Below are positions 5,222 through 5,756 of a DNA stretch of 5,756 nucleotides, piece by piece. Where the stretch lies: assembly GCA_001604265.1 (NCBI GenBank), contig LVBC01000083.1, positions 1 through 5,756 of the forward strand, read 5' to 3'. The notes under the pieces are model-generated. The model saw only the letters and a program-made list of their open reading frames with translations. It was not told where the DNA came from and did no database searches. This DNA is from Spirochaetales bacterium Spiro_01 (GTDB taxonomy: Bacteria; Spirochaetota; Spirochaetia; Sphaerochaetales; Sphaerochaetaceae). Position 1 is the stretch's first letter; each line of letters begins with the position of its first letter. The position numbers and the translations under genes were made by a program.

Positions 5222-5756
5222 CTTCTCACCTCCTTCAGAAGCTGGGATACAAAGGAGTCTATCGTCCCATCCTCGACTGTGTCGGAGCTCTGGAGGAACT
5301 CGATAGCGCTCTTGAGTGTCCTGCACTCATCCTCCTCGAGCTCATCTCCCTCCCTCATGCGTATGAAGTCTGCAAATAGCTCCTCGAGTCTCCTCTTCTC
5401 GACCTTTCTCTCGCCAGCATTATCTGCCTCTCCGATCTTGAAGAAGGAGGATGAAAGGTGCATCAGCACACTACCCTTCGACCTGTAGAACTCGTGGAAG
5501 TAGGCCGATATCTCCGGCGTTATCCTCGTATCTGTCAGCGTGACGCTGATGTACTCGCCATCCGCGGCCATTTCAAGCTCGCTTTTCTGCACATCCTCAT
5601 ATGGGCCACATACTGCCCTCATCCTATGCAGTGGACTGATAACCTCGGTCTCTATGACAGGCTTCTCGCCCTTTCCTCTGAGATTGACGACCACAGGCCC
5701 CTTCTCCTTCTGCCTTGTCTCGTTGAAGTGGTAGCAGAGAGGGGTTCCGGCATACC
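5218..5756 (-). CDS. sbcD: SbcD, nuclease subunit of SbcCD (Mre11-like), C-terminal part; N-terminus beyond the window
   Basis: This is the 3' part of the gene for the metal-dependent phosphoesterase that does the cutting in SbcCD. The frame is open to the right edge, so 178 codons plus a TGA stop are visible and the gene continues past 5756. The first visible residues, YAGTPLCYHFNETRQKEKG (5754 down to about 5698), match the Y-(S/A)-G-(S/T)-PL...F-E segment that follows the last metal-ligand histidines in SbcD. The rest is the capping and C-terminal region: a beta-rich part (VVVNLRGKGEKPVIETEVIS, ISVTLTDTRITPE) followed by charged helices ending in KEVRR, which probably dock on the coiled-coil base of SbcC. 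The phosphodiesterase motifs with the metal ligands are off-window, so catalytic integrity cannot be judged. The GTG at 5694 is an internal valine, not a start. The stop overlaps the sbcC start (ATGA), strong evidence for one operon and coupled translation. The partner gene and the visible motif together make the identity fairly secure. Confidence 0.9.
   Translation of the reverse strand, partial: YAGTPLCYHFNETRQKEKGPVVVNLRGKGEKPVIETEVISPLHRMRAVCGPYEDVQKSELEMAADGEYISVTLTDTRITPEISAYFHEFYRSKGSVLMHLSSSFFKIGEADNAGERKVEKRRLEELFADFIRMREGDELEEDECRTLKSAIEFLQSSDTVEDGTIDSFVSQLLKEVRR
5226..5235 (-). promoter_or_regulatory. Strong ribosome binding site of sbcC, inside the sbcD 3' end
   Basis: On the - strand the sequence AAGGAGGTGA is complementary over ten bases to the conserved 3' tail of 16S rRNA. 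The GGAGG core is seven bases from the ATG at 5221. The same bases encode the Lys-Glu-Val-Arg near the end of SbcD. This site decides the sbcC start against the longer frame beginning at 5326. Confidence 0.9.

Noticed and set aside
5222..5326. A 35-codon N-terminal extension of SbcC starting at 5326
   Set aside because: It lies wholly in the sbcD coding region in another frame and does not resemble SbcC. The start at 5221 has a strong ribosome site and begins the standard SbcC N-terminus.
390..5388. The CTCGAG repeats as regulator-binding or phage-type sites
   Set aside because: All are inside coding sequence and in phase as Leu-Glu, none in intergenic DNA, so codon-pair use explains them.
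4931..5488. A + strand frame of 185 codons with a Ser run
   Set aside because: It is the complement of sbcC and sbcD; the Ser run is the mirror of Glu/Asp-rich codons in SbcD.
5218..5694. A 158-residue stand-alone gene starting with GTG at 5694
   Set aside because: The frame stays open to the window edge, and the residues upstream (YAGTPL...NE) are a conserved SbcD segment, so the GTG is an internal valine.

Overview
This is a bacterial chromosomal window. Every protein visible is encoded on uninterrupted frames with good Shine-Dalgarno sites or tight gene overlaps, and there are no insertion sequences, CRISPR repeats, tRNAs or rRNAs. Codon choice is uniform across the window: CTC for Leu, GAG for Glu, AGG/AGA for Arg, and frequent ATA for Ile. 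NagA and SbcC resemble the versions found in anaerobic Clostridia-type Firmicutes and in spirochaetes of the Sphaerochaeta kind. That placement is a recollection of family style, not a search result, and confidence in the phylum is low.

Layout. On the + strand, one gene (54-1235) encodes N-acetylglucosamine-6-phosphate deacetylase (nagA), the amino-sugar catabolic and recycling enzyme. Everything else is on the - strand, pointing toward nagA. From right to left these are: the 3' part of sbcD (entering from beyond 5756, ending at 5218); sbcC (5221-2039), whose ATG overlaps the sbcD stop by 4 bases; a small four-helix membrane protein of unknown function (1981-1634); and a 102-residue orphan protein (1527-1219). 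The last 17 bases of the orphan overlap the 3' end of nagA tail to tail.

How they work together. SbcD (Mre11-type nuclease) and SbcC (Rad50-type SMC ATPase with a zinc hook) form one complex that opens and trims hairpins, palindromes and protein-blocked DNA ends. The 4-base overlap and a Shine-Dalgarno matching ten bases of the 16S tail suggest coupled production. The two small genes downstream run the same way, after gaps of 57 and 106 bases. Nothing in their sequence links them to DNA repair or to sugar metabolism. NagA is a separate, convergent transcription unit.

The window looks mostly like ordinary core genome, and I do not see a convincing new multi-gene system. The least explained parts are the two small genes, the unusual start of the orphan gene, the altered phosphate-binding segment of NagA, and a strong in-frame CTC-GAG codon-pair preference.
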